Shown: positions 38,230-46,361 of the stretch, one piece after another
How the letters are laid out: each line of letters starts with the position of its first letter
Numbering within the stretch: position 1 is the stretch's first letter
Assembly (NCBI GenBank): GCA_015075105.1
Contig: JABTUZ010000001.1
Location: 124,001-188,000 of the forward strand
Length of the DNA: 64,000 nucleotides
Source: Leptospiraceae bacterium
GTDB taxonomy: Bacteria; Spirochaetota; Leptospiria; Leptospirales; Leptospiraceae
Direction of reading: 5' to 3'
Notes under the pieces: generated by a model
Told to the model about the DNA's origin: nothing
The model's database searches: none
What the model saw: the letters and a program-made list of their open reading frames with translations, nothing else
Translations under genes and position numbers: made by a program

Positions 38230-38862
38230 TCAATATTCTAAAGTTTTTATGGTAGAACGCTGAAAAATTCCATTAGAATAGGTTTTTAATCGAATCTGAA
38301 TCTCTTTTGCCTCATTTTCTGAGTAGAAATACCCTAAATACAGTCTCCCTGAGGTAGTTCTAAACAACCTTCCCTGAAATTCAGGCAGTTCTTTGATTAG
38401 TCTTTTCCCTATTGAAATAGATTTTTCGGGAGAGAAATTCCCCAATTGGATCATAAAATTAGTCTGACCTATTTTAGGTGGGTGTTTTAAGTTTCTAAAT
38501 TGAGAAATCTCTTTATGATTTTCAGTTTTCGTAGTTTTTACTATAGGTTCAGGCTTTTTATTTATTTTTTCTTCTTGAATGCTATTATTGTCCGGCTCTT
38601 TGGATGATATATTTTTAAAAGAGTGGGTTTCTTTTGTTTCGTTATAAGCAAAGTTGGATTCTTTTTGGTCAATCTTCAATCCGATCACAAGCCCTGAGGT
38701 AAATATAAGAATGGCACCTACCATAATAAACAAAAAGGAAGAATTTTTTGCGGGTCTTGTTATATGTTGTCCTGAAAATAGGGCAAGGTGTTGAGGATTG
38801 ACCTGTTTTGGACTAGGGATATCCCTGGTTTTTAGCCTTCTGGAATAATCTATATTTTGCAC
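38230..38862 (-). CDS. SPOR-domain membrane protein
   Basis: The protein has 210 residues. One membrane helix (SFLFIMVGAILIFTSGLVIG) at about residues 42-62 follows a cytoplasmic tail. A charged linker leads to a SPOR-like C-terminal domain (FMIQLGNFSPEKSISIGKRL, RLYLGYFYSENEAKEIQIRL). The design matches the protein at 17022, though the sequences are not close. It probably binds septal peptidoglycan. It lies 74 bases upstream of carD. Confidence 0.78.
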   Translation of the reverse strand: MQNIDYSRRLKTRDIPSPKQVNPQHLALFSGQHITRPAKNSSFLFIMVGAILIFTSGLVIGLKIDQKESNFAYNETKETHSFKNISSKEPDNNSIQEEKINKKPEPIVKTTKTENHKEISQFRNLKHPPKIGQTNFMIQLGNFSPEKSISIGKRLIKELPEFQGRLFRTTSGRLYLGYFYSENEAKEIQIRLKTYSNGIFQRSTIKTLEY

Positions 38863-38939
38863 TTGTGTAACCGTTTCTACTACTATCGGAAAATTCTTAA
38901 AATTTCAAAAGAATTTTCTTTTATTAGAGATAAAAACAA

Positions 38940-39776
38940 TTACTCTGTGATGGGGATTCCGAGTTTTATCTTTAGTTCTCGATTTTCTTTTACTAAATCT
39001 CTGATTTCCTGATCTGTATAAGCAAAAATTTTATCTTGAGCCTTGATAATTTTTTCCATGTTCATTTCTTCTATTCTGGAGTAGGAAAGAATATTCTCGG
39101 CTGCTTCCTTCCCTTGGATTGCATTTCTTAGCTCCAGTTCTCTCAGTTCGTCTAACTTTTCAGTTGCCTTAATTCTATCGTGCAATTCTAATAGTTCGGC
39201 ATTTTTCATATCGTTTACTTTTTCTATCGCATCTTGTAAAAGATCTTGAGATTTTTTGACCTTAGATTCGTAATCGAGTATTGATTGAAGCGCCTTGTTT
39301 GTGTCGTCTGCAACTTTCATTTCTTCGCGAGCCAATTCAAAAACCCCTTCAAAAAAGCCAACATTGCTAAGGCAGCTGCTTCCGATTTCCATTGCAGCGT
39401 TTTTGTAAAACTCTGTCTGAATTGTCCGATCTAAAAGTAGCCTAAGCGAGTTTTTTTGTACCGGATTTTCTATGACTTCTATTTTCCCTTTTTTTTCTAA
39501 CTCGTCTGATATTTTTTCAAAGTCCGGAGAGGAGATTAGTGTAAGAGAAATATCTGGATGAAGTTCAAACTTGGATAAAAAATCATTTTTGATTTTGTCC
39601 CATTCGGGCTTACTCAATTCTAAAAATAAAATATTAATATCTTTAGGAGATGTCTGAATAGTCTGGATATTGGTAAGAGGAATAGTGTTTATTTCAATTG
39701 CTATTTTTGGATGCTTCCAAAGCTCAAGTGGAAAATTAGTTCTGGTGGAGATATACCATATAATTGAAGTTTTCAA
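38940..39776 (-). CDS. Pseudo-receiver plus coiled-coil protein, function unknown
   Basis: The protein has 278 residues. The start is TTG 39776, supported by GAGGTGA upstream. Residues 1-120 have the alternating strands and helices of a response-regulator receiver (INILFLELSKPEWDKIKNDF, ISLTLISSPDFEKISDELEK, KIEVIENPVQKNSLRLLLDR), but no clear phospho-accepting Asp pocket. Residues 150-275 are a long coiled coil. It may be a scaffold or an adaptor. Neighbours on the same strand are a SPOR protein and carD. Confidence 0.6.
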   Translation of the reverse strand: MKTSIIWYISTRTNFPLELWKHPKIAIEINTIPLTNIQTIQTSPKDINILFLELSKPEWDKIKNDFLSKFELHPDISLTLISSPDFEKISDELEKKGKIEVIENPVQKNSLRLLLDRTIQTEFYKNAAMEIGSSCLSNVGFFEGVFELAREEMKVADDTNKALQSILDYESKVKKSQDLLQDAIEKVNDMKNAELLELHDRIKATEKLDELRELELRNAIQGKEAAENILSYSRIEEMNMEKIIKAQDKIFAYTDQEIRDLVKENRELKIKLGIPITE

Positions 39777-40178
39777 TTTGTCACCTCATTTGTGAAATAA
39801 AAAAACTAAATACCGATTTAGATTGTATAGCACAATTGCTTAACATTTTCGAATATTTTAATAAGTTTGTCAAAGTTCGTTTTTTTTGATTTTTTTTTCA
39901 ATTCTGAACTTTGTCCAGCACTATTTTTAAATAAAATACTAAAGTGTCCCCCAACTTAGTATTTAGACCTCACCATTTAGAGAGCCTGTTAGAGTATAAA
40001 ATAATGAGGAGTGGCAAAAAATTTTCAAAATCTGTTTTAAGACGCATTCTAAATGAATTTTCCAAAAAAAATCTTTTTTTCAGAAACACTCCTAAAAATT
40101 CAGGGAAATTACTGCATTCCGACAGAAAAAGCAAGTGAGAGATTTTTATAGAATTGGTACAAAACTTTGGCTTAAAAA
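39777..40178. other. 400-base stretch without a supported gene
   Basis: The segment is strongly A/T-rich with homopolymer runs (for example around 39880-39900). Two short open frames lie within it on opposite strands, but neither has a ribosome site or recognisable protein sequence. I see no RNA gene. It probably holds the promoter for the pseudo-receiver gene and the end of the 46.3-40.2 kb operon. Confidence 0.4.
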
Positions 40179-41765
40179 TTAGAAACTCTTTTTTATGCGG
40201 ATGTAACTTTCTGTACTTTCCTGGTTTTGCATAAATATGGGTTTCATTCCAAATTCGATTGTTTCTTCGTCTATGCCGAGCGCATAAAAAACAACGCTTA
40301 GTACGAGCATAATCCCCACGCCTGCGGGTGCTATTCCTTTTAGCCTGTGCCCTTTTCTGTTGGAGCCGATTTGATCCCAATTTTTTATTTCTGATCGAAT
40401 CTTTTGTATTTGAATTTCTTGGTAGGTATATGTAGCTAAAAATTCGTTTTGGGTAAGTGTGCCTTGTAGTCTTAGAATCGAAGTTATATTAGCGAATGCG
40501 TATTGACTGCGAAGCTCGTCCGTAAGTTGAGAAGATCTTAAATCTGCATAGATAAAACCTGCATAAAAAAATAGTGTAGAGAATAGAGAAAAAATAGAAA
40601 AGTCATAATAGGTGTAATCCAAAAAAACGTTGGCTCTGTTTTTGTAATAGATTTCAGAGTCACCTGTTTTTAGTTTTACGTCTAATTTGAATTCCTTTGA
40701 ATCTACTATGTCCACTCCTTTAAAAAAATCAATATAGGTTTCTTTGGAAACTCTTACTTGATTTGAGCCAACTGGAACAGAAATATTTTTTAAAGGAGTT
40801 TGTCCGAGAAGAGTCATCCCTAAATAAACGTCTGCTCCAGGTGGATCGCTTACGACCGAGATTTTTCCTTTGGCTTCAATTTTTTTTAACTCAAATCGGA
40901 ATGTATTTTGAGAATTTGTGGAAATTTGAATTTCTTTGGTTTGTGGCAAAAACCCATCCTTAAATAGAAACAGCTCGTGTTTTCCTGAAACAACTTCTTT
41001 TTTATCAATTGGAGTTTTTCCGAGGTAGGCACCATCTAAAAAGATAAGCGTATTTTTTTCATCTCCTGTCGAGACTTCTATTGAAGCCATTTCTTTTTTA
41101 TTGAGGCTTCGTTTTAATACAATTATTGTTTTTTCCAATTCCTGAAAAGCTCTTTTTATACTTGTAGATTCGCTAAAAGAATTTACTTTTCCGTCTCTAA
41201 GGTTTGTTAATTCGATTTTTACAAAAAGGGAATCTTCACTTTTCACATTGTATTCACCTGTAATAACATAATAGCATTGATTTTTTCTTCCTAAGTAAAT
41301 TGCATTTTCTAAAAAAGCAGTTTCTTTCTCTGCGATAATTTCTGGAGAAAAATCAATGTACCTTGGATCTTTAGAAGGTAAAAGTTTTAGCTTCCCTTCG
41401 TTTAACATTTTCAGATTTATGCTATCCGGAGTAAATTTATTTATTAAGAGTTTTTCGTTTTCAGTTTCTTTTTTCTTTCCGTAAGGGTGGTTGATTACTA
41501 TCGGTAAAACATCTTCGTCGTAAATAAACTTCATAGAGTTTAAGCCCGTGAATAAAATGGATGGAATTCCCTTAGAAAGATAGTCTAACTTTTTTTGGTT
41601 TTCCGGTTTTCGGAATGGGAATAGACAGAGTTTTCTTTTTTTCTCAAATTCTATTTTTTCGGGTAAATACTGATTTTTGAAATCAAAGTACTCATCAATA
41701 GAAAATAGAGAAGTCGCGTTGGTTATAAAACAAAAAAGTAATATACTTGCAGTAATAGTTTTCAT
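40179..41765 (-). CDS. Secreted PEGA-domain protein with C-terminal membrane helices
   Basis: The protein has 528 residues. A signal peptide (ITASILLFCFITNATSLFS) leads to an N-terminal domain resembling those that collect outer-membrane lipoprotein-like functions (KLCLFPFRKPENQ). Two PEGA repeats follow at about residues 230-375: TLIFLDGAYLGKTPIDKKEV and GADVYLGMTLLGQTPLKNIS. Two hydrophobic segments lie near residues 390 and 490. PEGA domains are surface-layer or envelope modules. Its ATG overlaps the stop of the permease upstream by 4 bases, so it is the last gene of the operon. Confidence 0.8.
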   Translation of the reverse strand: MKTITASILLFCFITNATSLFSIDEYFDFKNQYLPEKIEFEKKRKLCLFPFRKPENQKKLDYLSKGIPSILFTGLNSMKFIYDEDVLPIVINHPYGKKKETENEKLLINKFTPDSINLKMLNEGKLKLLPSKDPRYIDFSPEIIAEKETAFLENAIYLGRKNQCYYVITGEYNVKSEDSLFVKIELTNLRDGKVNSFSESTSIKRAFQELEKTIIVLKRSLNKKEMASIEVSTGDEKNTLIFLDGAYLGKTPIDKKEVVSGKHELFLFKDGFLPQTKEIQISTNSQNTFRFELKKIEAKGKISVVSDPPGADVYLGMTLLGQTPLKNISVPVGSNQVRVSKETYIDFFKGVDIVDSKEFKLDVKLKTGDSEIYYKNRANVFLDYTYYDFSIFSLFSTLFFYAGFIYADLRSSQLTDELRSQYAFANITSILRLQGTLTQNEFLATYTYQEIQIQKIRSEIKNWDQIGSNRKGHRLKGIAPAGVGIMLVLSVVFYALGIDEETIEFGMKPIFMQNQESTESYIRIKKSF

Positions 41766-42526
41766 TTTTTTGGACTGAGGAAAAAGATGAGAGAAGATAT
41801 TCCGATGATTGGAATGATTAGAGAGAGAGGAGACTTAGAAAAAAAATCTTTTGAAAAAGAAATTTGCTCTCCAAAACCAGGTCCAAAAATCTCGGATGCA
41901 GTGTCGATTCCCAAATAACTGAATAGGGACAAGGTCATGATCACCGAAGGGATCCCTGTAAGAAAAAGATTTTTTTGTATTGAATAAATTTCAGGGAAGA
42001 TATGATTTTTGAAAATATAGAATGGGCTGTTTCCAAACAACACGGATGCGATACAAAAACCCGAATCTTTTACTTCTCTCACTTTTGCTTGGAGAGATTC
42101 ATAGACCACTGCCCAATCAGAAACTACGATGGATAATAGCACTACAAGAATTCCTCCTCCAAAGAAATACGCAAACATGAGGGCTGTAAAAAGAGATGGA
42201 ATTGATAAAAAAATAGACACCAAAGGCTCAAACCAAAAAGAAAAAATTTTCCCAAATGAATATTCTAAAAATACAAAAATTGAAGCAACCAAAATAGTAG
42301 ATAACCTCAAAGGAATAGAAAATAGTATTGTGCCAACTGCCCCAAAACCAAAAAGTGCACACAAGTCTCTGCCGAGTCTGTCTGTTCCCAATGGATGAGA
42401 AATCGTTTGAAAAGGAGGGATAAAGGAACTTTCTAAATTGACCTGTGTCGGTCTTTTAAAAAATACAATACAAAAAAGAACAATTCCGAAAAAAGCAATG
42501 CGAAAAAAATTATCTTTAGGATTCAT
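41762..42526 (-). CDS. Peptide-type ABC transporter permease (DppC-like)
   Basis: The protein has 254 residues, slightly shorter than typical DppC/OppC. The N-terminal QTISHPLGTDRLGRDLCALF is the family signature. Five or six helices follow, and the coupling-helix region is YESLQAKVREVKDSGFCIAS. Such permeases pair with a DppB-like partner to import peptides or nickel. The partner is the gene just upstream, overlapping by 4 bases. No ATPase or binding protein is in the operon. Confidence 0.82.
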   Translation of the reverse strand: MNPKDNFFRIAFFGIVLFCIVFFKRPTQVNLESSFIPPFQTISHPLGTDRLGRDLCALFGFGAVGTILFSIPLRLSTILVASIFVFLEYSFGKIFSFWFEPLVSIFLSIPSLFTALMFAYFFGGGILVVLLSIVVSDWAVVYESLQAKVREVKDSGFCIASVLFGNSPFYIFKNHIFPEIYSIQKNLFLTGIPSVIMTLSLFSYLGIDTASEIFGPGFGEQISFSKDFFSKSPLSLIIPIIGISSLIFFLSPKK

Positions 42527-43437
42527 TCCAAACCCTTCCCTGAGAGGATGGACTGAAGGTTGCGAGCAATTCTACCGAATAGATAAAATACAATTCCGGT
42601 ATAAACAAAAAGTGCCTGTAGCAAATTTTCATCAAGAGATTTGATCGCGATATACATTGATTTTCCGATTCCCGGGAAAAAAAATATTTCTTCTACGATT
42701 ATTGCACCCGATAGGATAGAGCCAAAATCCATTAGAATAAATATAAGTATGACCGGAAATATTTTAATAAGTACGTGTTTAAAAACTATTCGATTTATTG
42801 TAAATCCTCTTGCTTTTAAAAAAATTATGTAATAGGAATTCATTTCTGTTTTTGCCTCATCGTAGGTGAGTAGCAATTGCCTTGCAAATACGCGAGATCC
42901 TAAAGCGATTCCCGGCATGACTAAATATAGAATATTTCCCTTCTCATATCCTCCTGGAGGCAAAATTTCTAAATAATAAAAAAATATCAATAGAAGAAGA
43001 ACGCTAACCACAAAAATCGGAGTAGATAAAATAATTTTTGCTGTTTGAGTAAAAATTTCAAATAAGAGTTTGTTATCTCGGATAATTAAAAATAGAGAGA
43101 GTCCGATTCCTGATAGACTTCCGAGTAGAATCGAAAATATAGATAAGTGGATGGTAGGGATTAGTCTATTGGAGATATGGTCTATTACCTTTTCGCCTGT
43201 ATCTGTTTTACCAAAATCTAAAAGGAAGATAGATTTTTGAAATTGAAAAATTTTTGTGATAAGATTTTCTGAAGGAGTGAGTTTTGTTTCTTGAAGTCCT
43301 GAGTCTGCGAAAAGAAATTCCTTGGATTCCATTCTAGATTTGCTTAGTATAACTGAAATACTTGAAAGTAGTAATAAAAAAAAAATAAATTTGTAAAACT
43401 CACTGAAAATTAATTTACTCAAGATTTTAATTTTCAA
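42523..43437 (-). CDS. Peptide-type ABC transporter permease (DppB-like)
   Basis: The protein has 304 residues and starts with TTG 43437, with AAAGGA upstream. It has the DppB layout: an N-terminal helix, a periplasmic loop, then five helices. The coupling region is LLTYDEAKTEMNSYYIIFLK followed by ARGFTINRIVFKHVL, and the late helix has GSILSGAIIVEEIFFFPGIG, the family signature. It overlaps the DppC-like gene by 4 bases and follows the EIIA-Ntr gene by 15 bases. Confidence 0.84.
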   Translation of the reverse strand: MKIKILSKLIFSEFYKFIFFLLLLSSISVILSKSRMESKEFLFADSGLQETKLTPSENLITKIFQFQKSIFLLDFGKTDTGEKVIDHISNRLIPTIHLSIFSILLGSLSGIGLSLFLIIRDNKLLFEIFTQTAKIILSTPIFVVSVLLLLIFFYYLEILPPGGYEKGNILYLVMPGIALGSRVFARQLLLTYDEAKTEMNSYYIIFLKARGFTINRIVFKHVLIKIFPVILIFILMDFGSILSGAIIVEEIFFFPGIGKSMYIAIKSLDENLLQALFVYTGIVFYLFGRIARNLQSILSGKGLE

Positions 43438-43452
43438 ATTGTATTCCTTTGT

Positions 43453-43908
43453 TTAAATTTTTAGAGCAGAGTAAATTTCTTCAAAAGAATGCGCATCAAT
43501 TATTTGCTTTCTTTTTTCTTCGGAGTTTAATGTTTTTGCGATTAACGCAAGGGTTTTGATATGCTCTTGAAATTGTTCTCTCGGCACTATAAGCATTACA
43601 AATATATGAACTGGTAAATTGTCTATGGCTTCAAAATCTAAACCAGATTTTGAAATACCTATTACACATTTTAAGGAATCTACAGAGCTAACCGAGCAGT
43701 GGGGAATTGCAACCCCGCTTCCGATTCCAGTTGACATTGATTTTTCTCTATTTAGGAGAGCGTTTAGAATTTCTTCGCTTGAGGATTCTGAGAGTATATG
43801 ATTTTTTACTGCGTGGGTTACTAGGATTTTCAGGATTTCTTCTTTAGAAGAGCTTTTCAAATCATAGATTATATTTTTAGGTCCTAATAATTCTAAAAGA
43901 TAATTCAT
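43453..43908 (-). CDS. ptsN: PTS EIIA-Ntr-type regulatory protein
   Basis: The protein has 151 residues, full length for EIIA of the fructose/nitrogen class. The phosphorylatable His70 is in GIGSGVAIPHCS, and LNREKSMSTG precedes it. The later strand is VHIFVMLIVPREQFQEHIKT. In other bacteria EIIA-Ntr receives phosphate from NPr and regulates potassium transport or nitrogen-related functions. No PTS permease is nearby. It lies 2 bases after the RnfD-like gene, inside the same operon. Confidence 0.88.
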   Translation of the reverse strand: MNYLLELLGPKNIIYDLKSSSKEEILKILVTHAVKNHILSESSSEEILNALLNREKSMSTGIGSGVAIPHCSVSSVDSLKCVIGISKSGLDFEAIDNLPVHIFVMLIVPREQFQEHIKTLALIAKTLNSEEKRKQIIDAHSFEEIYSALKI

Positions 43909-43910
43909 TT

Positions 43911-44846
43911 CTATTCAGTTTTTCTTAATTTTATAGTTTGAGAATTTCTTTTCTCATGGTAAAAACAAAGAATGGAACGAACACTAAAAAATACAATCAT
44001 TAAAAGAATCGGAGGATAATTATTGGGGTTTATTGCTGTGGCAAAAATGAGAGTTATTGCGGCAGAAACGACAGATTCTACTTGCAAGGCTCTGAAGTTT
44101 CTGCCTATAGAAATGTATAAAAAATACCAGATTGCAGTATATAGAAAAATTTGATTTCTAAAAATAAAAATATCTTCAAAATAATACAATAAAAAAGAAA
44201 AGAAGATTAGAATAAAAACAATCAGATCGTTGAAAAAATTTTTTCTTAGTATGGCAAAAATTCCTAAGAGAGTAAATAGAATGTACCCATAGTTCTCTAC
44301 AATTGAAAAAAGATTGAAGATTGAATTTGCTAAAAAGTATTTTGGAAGAAAAAACATCCCAAGTGTATTTTCGTTTTCTAATTGAGGAGTTATCGGAAAC
44401 TCTATTTGGGTGAAAGGTATATTTAAAATATCTACTTGTATCATAATAAAAAAAATAGATACATGGAGCACGGATAAAAACAACCCAAAGGGAAAATCGA
44501 GATAACGAAAAGATTTTTTGGGGAATAAAAGTAAAACTCCAATTGGAATCGAAATAAAGTAAACTACTGTAGGTTGAAGAAATACTATAGGGGTAATGAA
44601 AAAAAATAGAATCACTTGATAAAAAAATTGTGTGATATAAACGTACTCTTTTTTGCGAATTTTCAAGAAATACACAACTACAAACGTAAAAAGAATTCCC
44701 AAAAAGGATAAGAATAGATTGAGATTAGAAAAAATAGAAAAGACTGTGAAGGCAGATATTAGAATGAAAAGAAAGAGGTCTGTGAAAAATTCAATCGACT
44801 TAGTGAAATATCCCGTATAGGTAGGGCGAATTTTATGAGCCGACAT
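43911..44846 (-). CDS. RnfD/NqrB-like polytopic membrane protein
   Basis: The protein has 311 residues and about nine membrane helices. The helix pattern and partner suggest a diverged RnfD/NqrB subunit: it overlaps the RnfC-like gene by 14 bases, as rnfC and rnfD are adjacent in classic operons. The N-terminus (IRPTYTGYFTKSIEFFTDLF) and the C-terminal INPNNYPPILLMIVFFSVRS are in keeping with that. I do not see the flavin-attachment Thr motif (S/T-G-A-T), so covalent FMN is doubtful. Membership is inferred mainly from context and topology. Confidence 0.55.
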   Translation of the reverse strand: MSAHKIRPTYTGYFTKSIEFFTDLFLFILISAFTVFSIFSNLNLFLSFLGILFTFVVVYFLKIRKKEYVYITQFFYQVILFFFITPIVFLQPTVVYFISIPIGVLLLFPKKSFRYLDFPFGLFLSVLHVSIFFIMIQVDILNIPFTQIEFPITPQLENENTLGMFFLPKYFLANSIFNLFSIVENYGYILFTLLGIFAILRKNFFNDLIVFILIFFSFLLYYFEDIFIFRNQIFLYTAIWYFLYISIGRNFRALQVESVVSAAITLIFATAINPNNYPPILLMIVFFSVRSILCFYHEKRNSQTIKLRKTE

Positions 44847-45999
44847 GTCTTAACCTTTTTTTATCGGATATTCTTTTTCTAAAATTGATTCCGCTTGGAC
44901 AATATACCGTACATAGTCCACATTCAATACAAAGTTCACTTTGAAAACTTTTGTCGTTCTCGTCTAAGATATTTCTGGGCTTTAGATTGACCGGACAAAA
45001 TAGAGAGCAGTCTTTGCAGTCGATGCAGGGAAGTTCTTTTTTTTGAACAGGATTTTTTGCGACAAGATTTAAGTGTGTATCAGAATATATATCAAGAAAA
45101 AAATTGTCGGTGCTCGGAAAAAAAACAGGTAGAGTGTAAATTGAATTTGTAGAAAAGTATCGAAAACGATTCTGAAAATTTTTTGTAATAAAGTTGATAT
45201 TTTGTCCGTTCTTTAAGAAGATCGGTTTTTTTTGAGTTTTAAATTTACCGTTTTTATGTAAAAAATTTACAGAAAACATTCTCTCAATAAAAGGAATTTC
45301 TCGATACAAACTTCGGAATAGATAGTATAGAGTTTCTGCGCCCAAAAAAAGTACATCGTGCAATGGGAATTTTTCAGAATTTGGCAAGCCGATATATTTG
45401 CATAAGAAATACATCGGGTCTCCAGAAGGGTAGTGAGATTTCTTTTGTTTCCTTGATAGAAAATCGAGCACTTTGGATTTCGGAAAGACTTCTTTTATAT
45501 TTTTTTTAAACAACTCCAACTCAACAGAAAACTCAGAATGGATTTTTTCTTGGAAATCTATAAATTCATTTTTTGAAAATGGAGAAAAAATAATCTTGGA
45601 ATTTTCTTTGTCGGAGAATTTATTTAAGCAGGTAATTAAAGTTTCATCGGTAAAGTCGAAACTTGTATTTCCATATTTCAGAATTTTTTCTTTTAGTGTT
45701 TTTAGTTGAAAGGCATCTTTTGAATATTTTTCTTTTGGCTCAAAGGTTCCATTCAAGGTCAATACAAGAGTGTCTTTTTTGTTTTCCGAAAAGTGTGCAT
45801 ACCCGGATATGGGGGATAAAATATTTAGATAGTCAGAAAAAAAAAGCGTTTCTCCGATTTGGACAGAGCGAGGAAAATTTCCGTAAGTTTGTAGAAAAGA
45901 AAAATCCGGAGGTTTCTGTATTTGAAATTCACCGGATATTATATTTTCACCGATAAAGTCGGAGCTTTTTTTTATAAAAAAAGTTTGAAGGGCGATCAA
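44833..45999 (-). CDS. RnfC-like protein with two [4Fe-4S] motifs
   Basis: The protein has 388 residues and starts with TTG 45999. The N-terminal part (YGNFPRSVQIGETLFFSDYL then ILSPISGYAHF) resembles the barrel-sandwich region of RnfC/NqrA. The C-terminus carries two ferredoxin motifs: CIDCKDCSLFCPVNL and CIECGLCTVYCPSG, each Cx2Cx2Cx3C. The central NADH/FMN-binding part is weakly conserved, and I see no clear Gly-rich nucleotide loop. Classic RnfC passes electrons between NADH and ferredoxin in an ion-pumping complex. Here the rnfA, B, E and G partners are absent. Confidence 0.75.
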   Translation of the reverse strand: MIALQTFFIKKSSDFIGENIISGEFQIQKPPDFSFLQTYGNFPRSVQIGETLFFSDYLNILSPISGYAHFSENKKDTLVLTLNGTFEPKEKYSKDAFQLKTLKEKILKYGNTSFDFTDETLITCLNKFSDKENSKIIFSPFSKNEFIDFQEKIHSEFSVELELFKKNIKEVFPKSKVLDFLSRKQKKSHYPSGDPMYFLCKYIGLPNSEKFPLHDVLFLGAETLYYLFRSLYREIPFIERMFSVNFLHKNGKFKTQKKPIFLKNGQNINFITKNFQNRFRYFSTNSIYTLPVFFPSTDNFFLDIYSDTHLNLVAKNPVQKKELPCIDCKDCSLFCPVNLKPRNILDENDKSFQSELCIECGLCTVYCPSGINFRKRISDKKRLRHVGS

Positions 46000-46016
46000 T
46001 ACCTATCCCAAAAGAA

Positions 46017-46298
46017 TTATGAAATAGATTTCATCATATAGATTTCATCTTTTATCGGTAGTTCTTTTTTTAGATTTTTAATAAATGGAAGAATTTCTCC
46101 CATTTCCTCATAAAACTCACAATCGGCTTGCATTCTTCTTGCTACAGTAAAATATTTATAGAGTTTTTCTTCACCGGATCTTTTGGACCACTTTTTCTTT
46201 GTGCATTTTACTCTAAGAATGTACTTATCCTGTTCAGGCTCTACATGTCTAACAACGACACAATGCAAACAATTGGCACAATAGACTTTTTCACTCAT
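46017..46298 (-). CDS. Small Cys-motif protein, possible metal binder
   Basis: The protein has 93 residues and GGAG upstream of its ATG. The N-terminus has CANCLHC with further Cys at about residues 32 and 60, giving four or five possible metal ligands. The rest is charged (KCTKKKWSKR) and helical. The pattern suggests a zinc ribbon or small iron-sulfur site. I do not recognise the family. It is the first gene of the packed minus-strand run and lies 17 bases upstream of the RnfC-like gene. Confidence 0.65.
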   Translation of the reverse strand: MSEKVYCANCLHCVVVRHVEPEQDKYILRVKCTKKKWSKRSGEEKLYKYFTVARRMQADCEFYEEMGEILPFIKNLKKELPIKDEIYMMKSIS

Positions 46299-46361
46299 TT
46301 TTCATTCTCCAAAAGATAAATATTGTCAGTACATGAAAACTTGACTATAAGTCAAGTGAAT

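Noticed and set aside
39944-40380. Short open frames on both strands near 40 kb
   Set aside because: They overlap the PEGA gene or lie in homopolymer-rich DNA, with no start signals or protein-like sequence.
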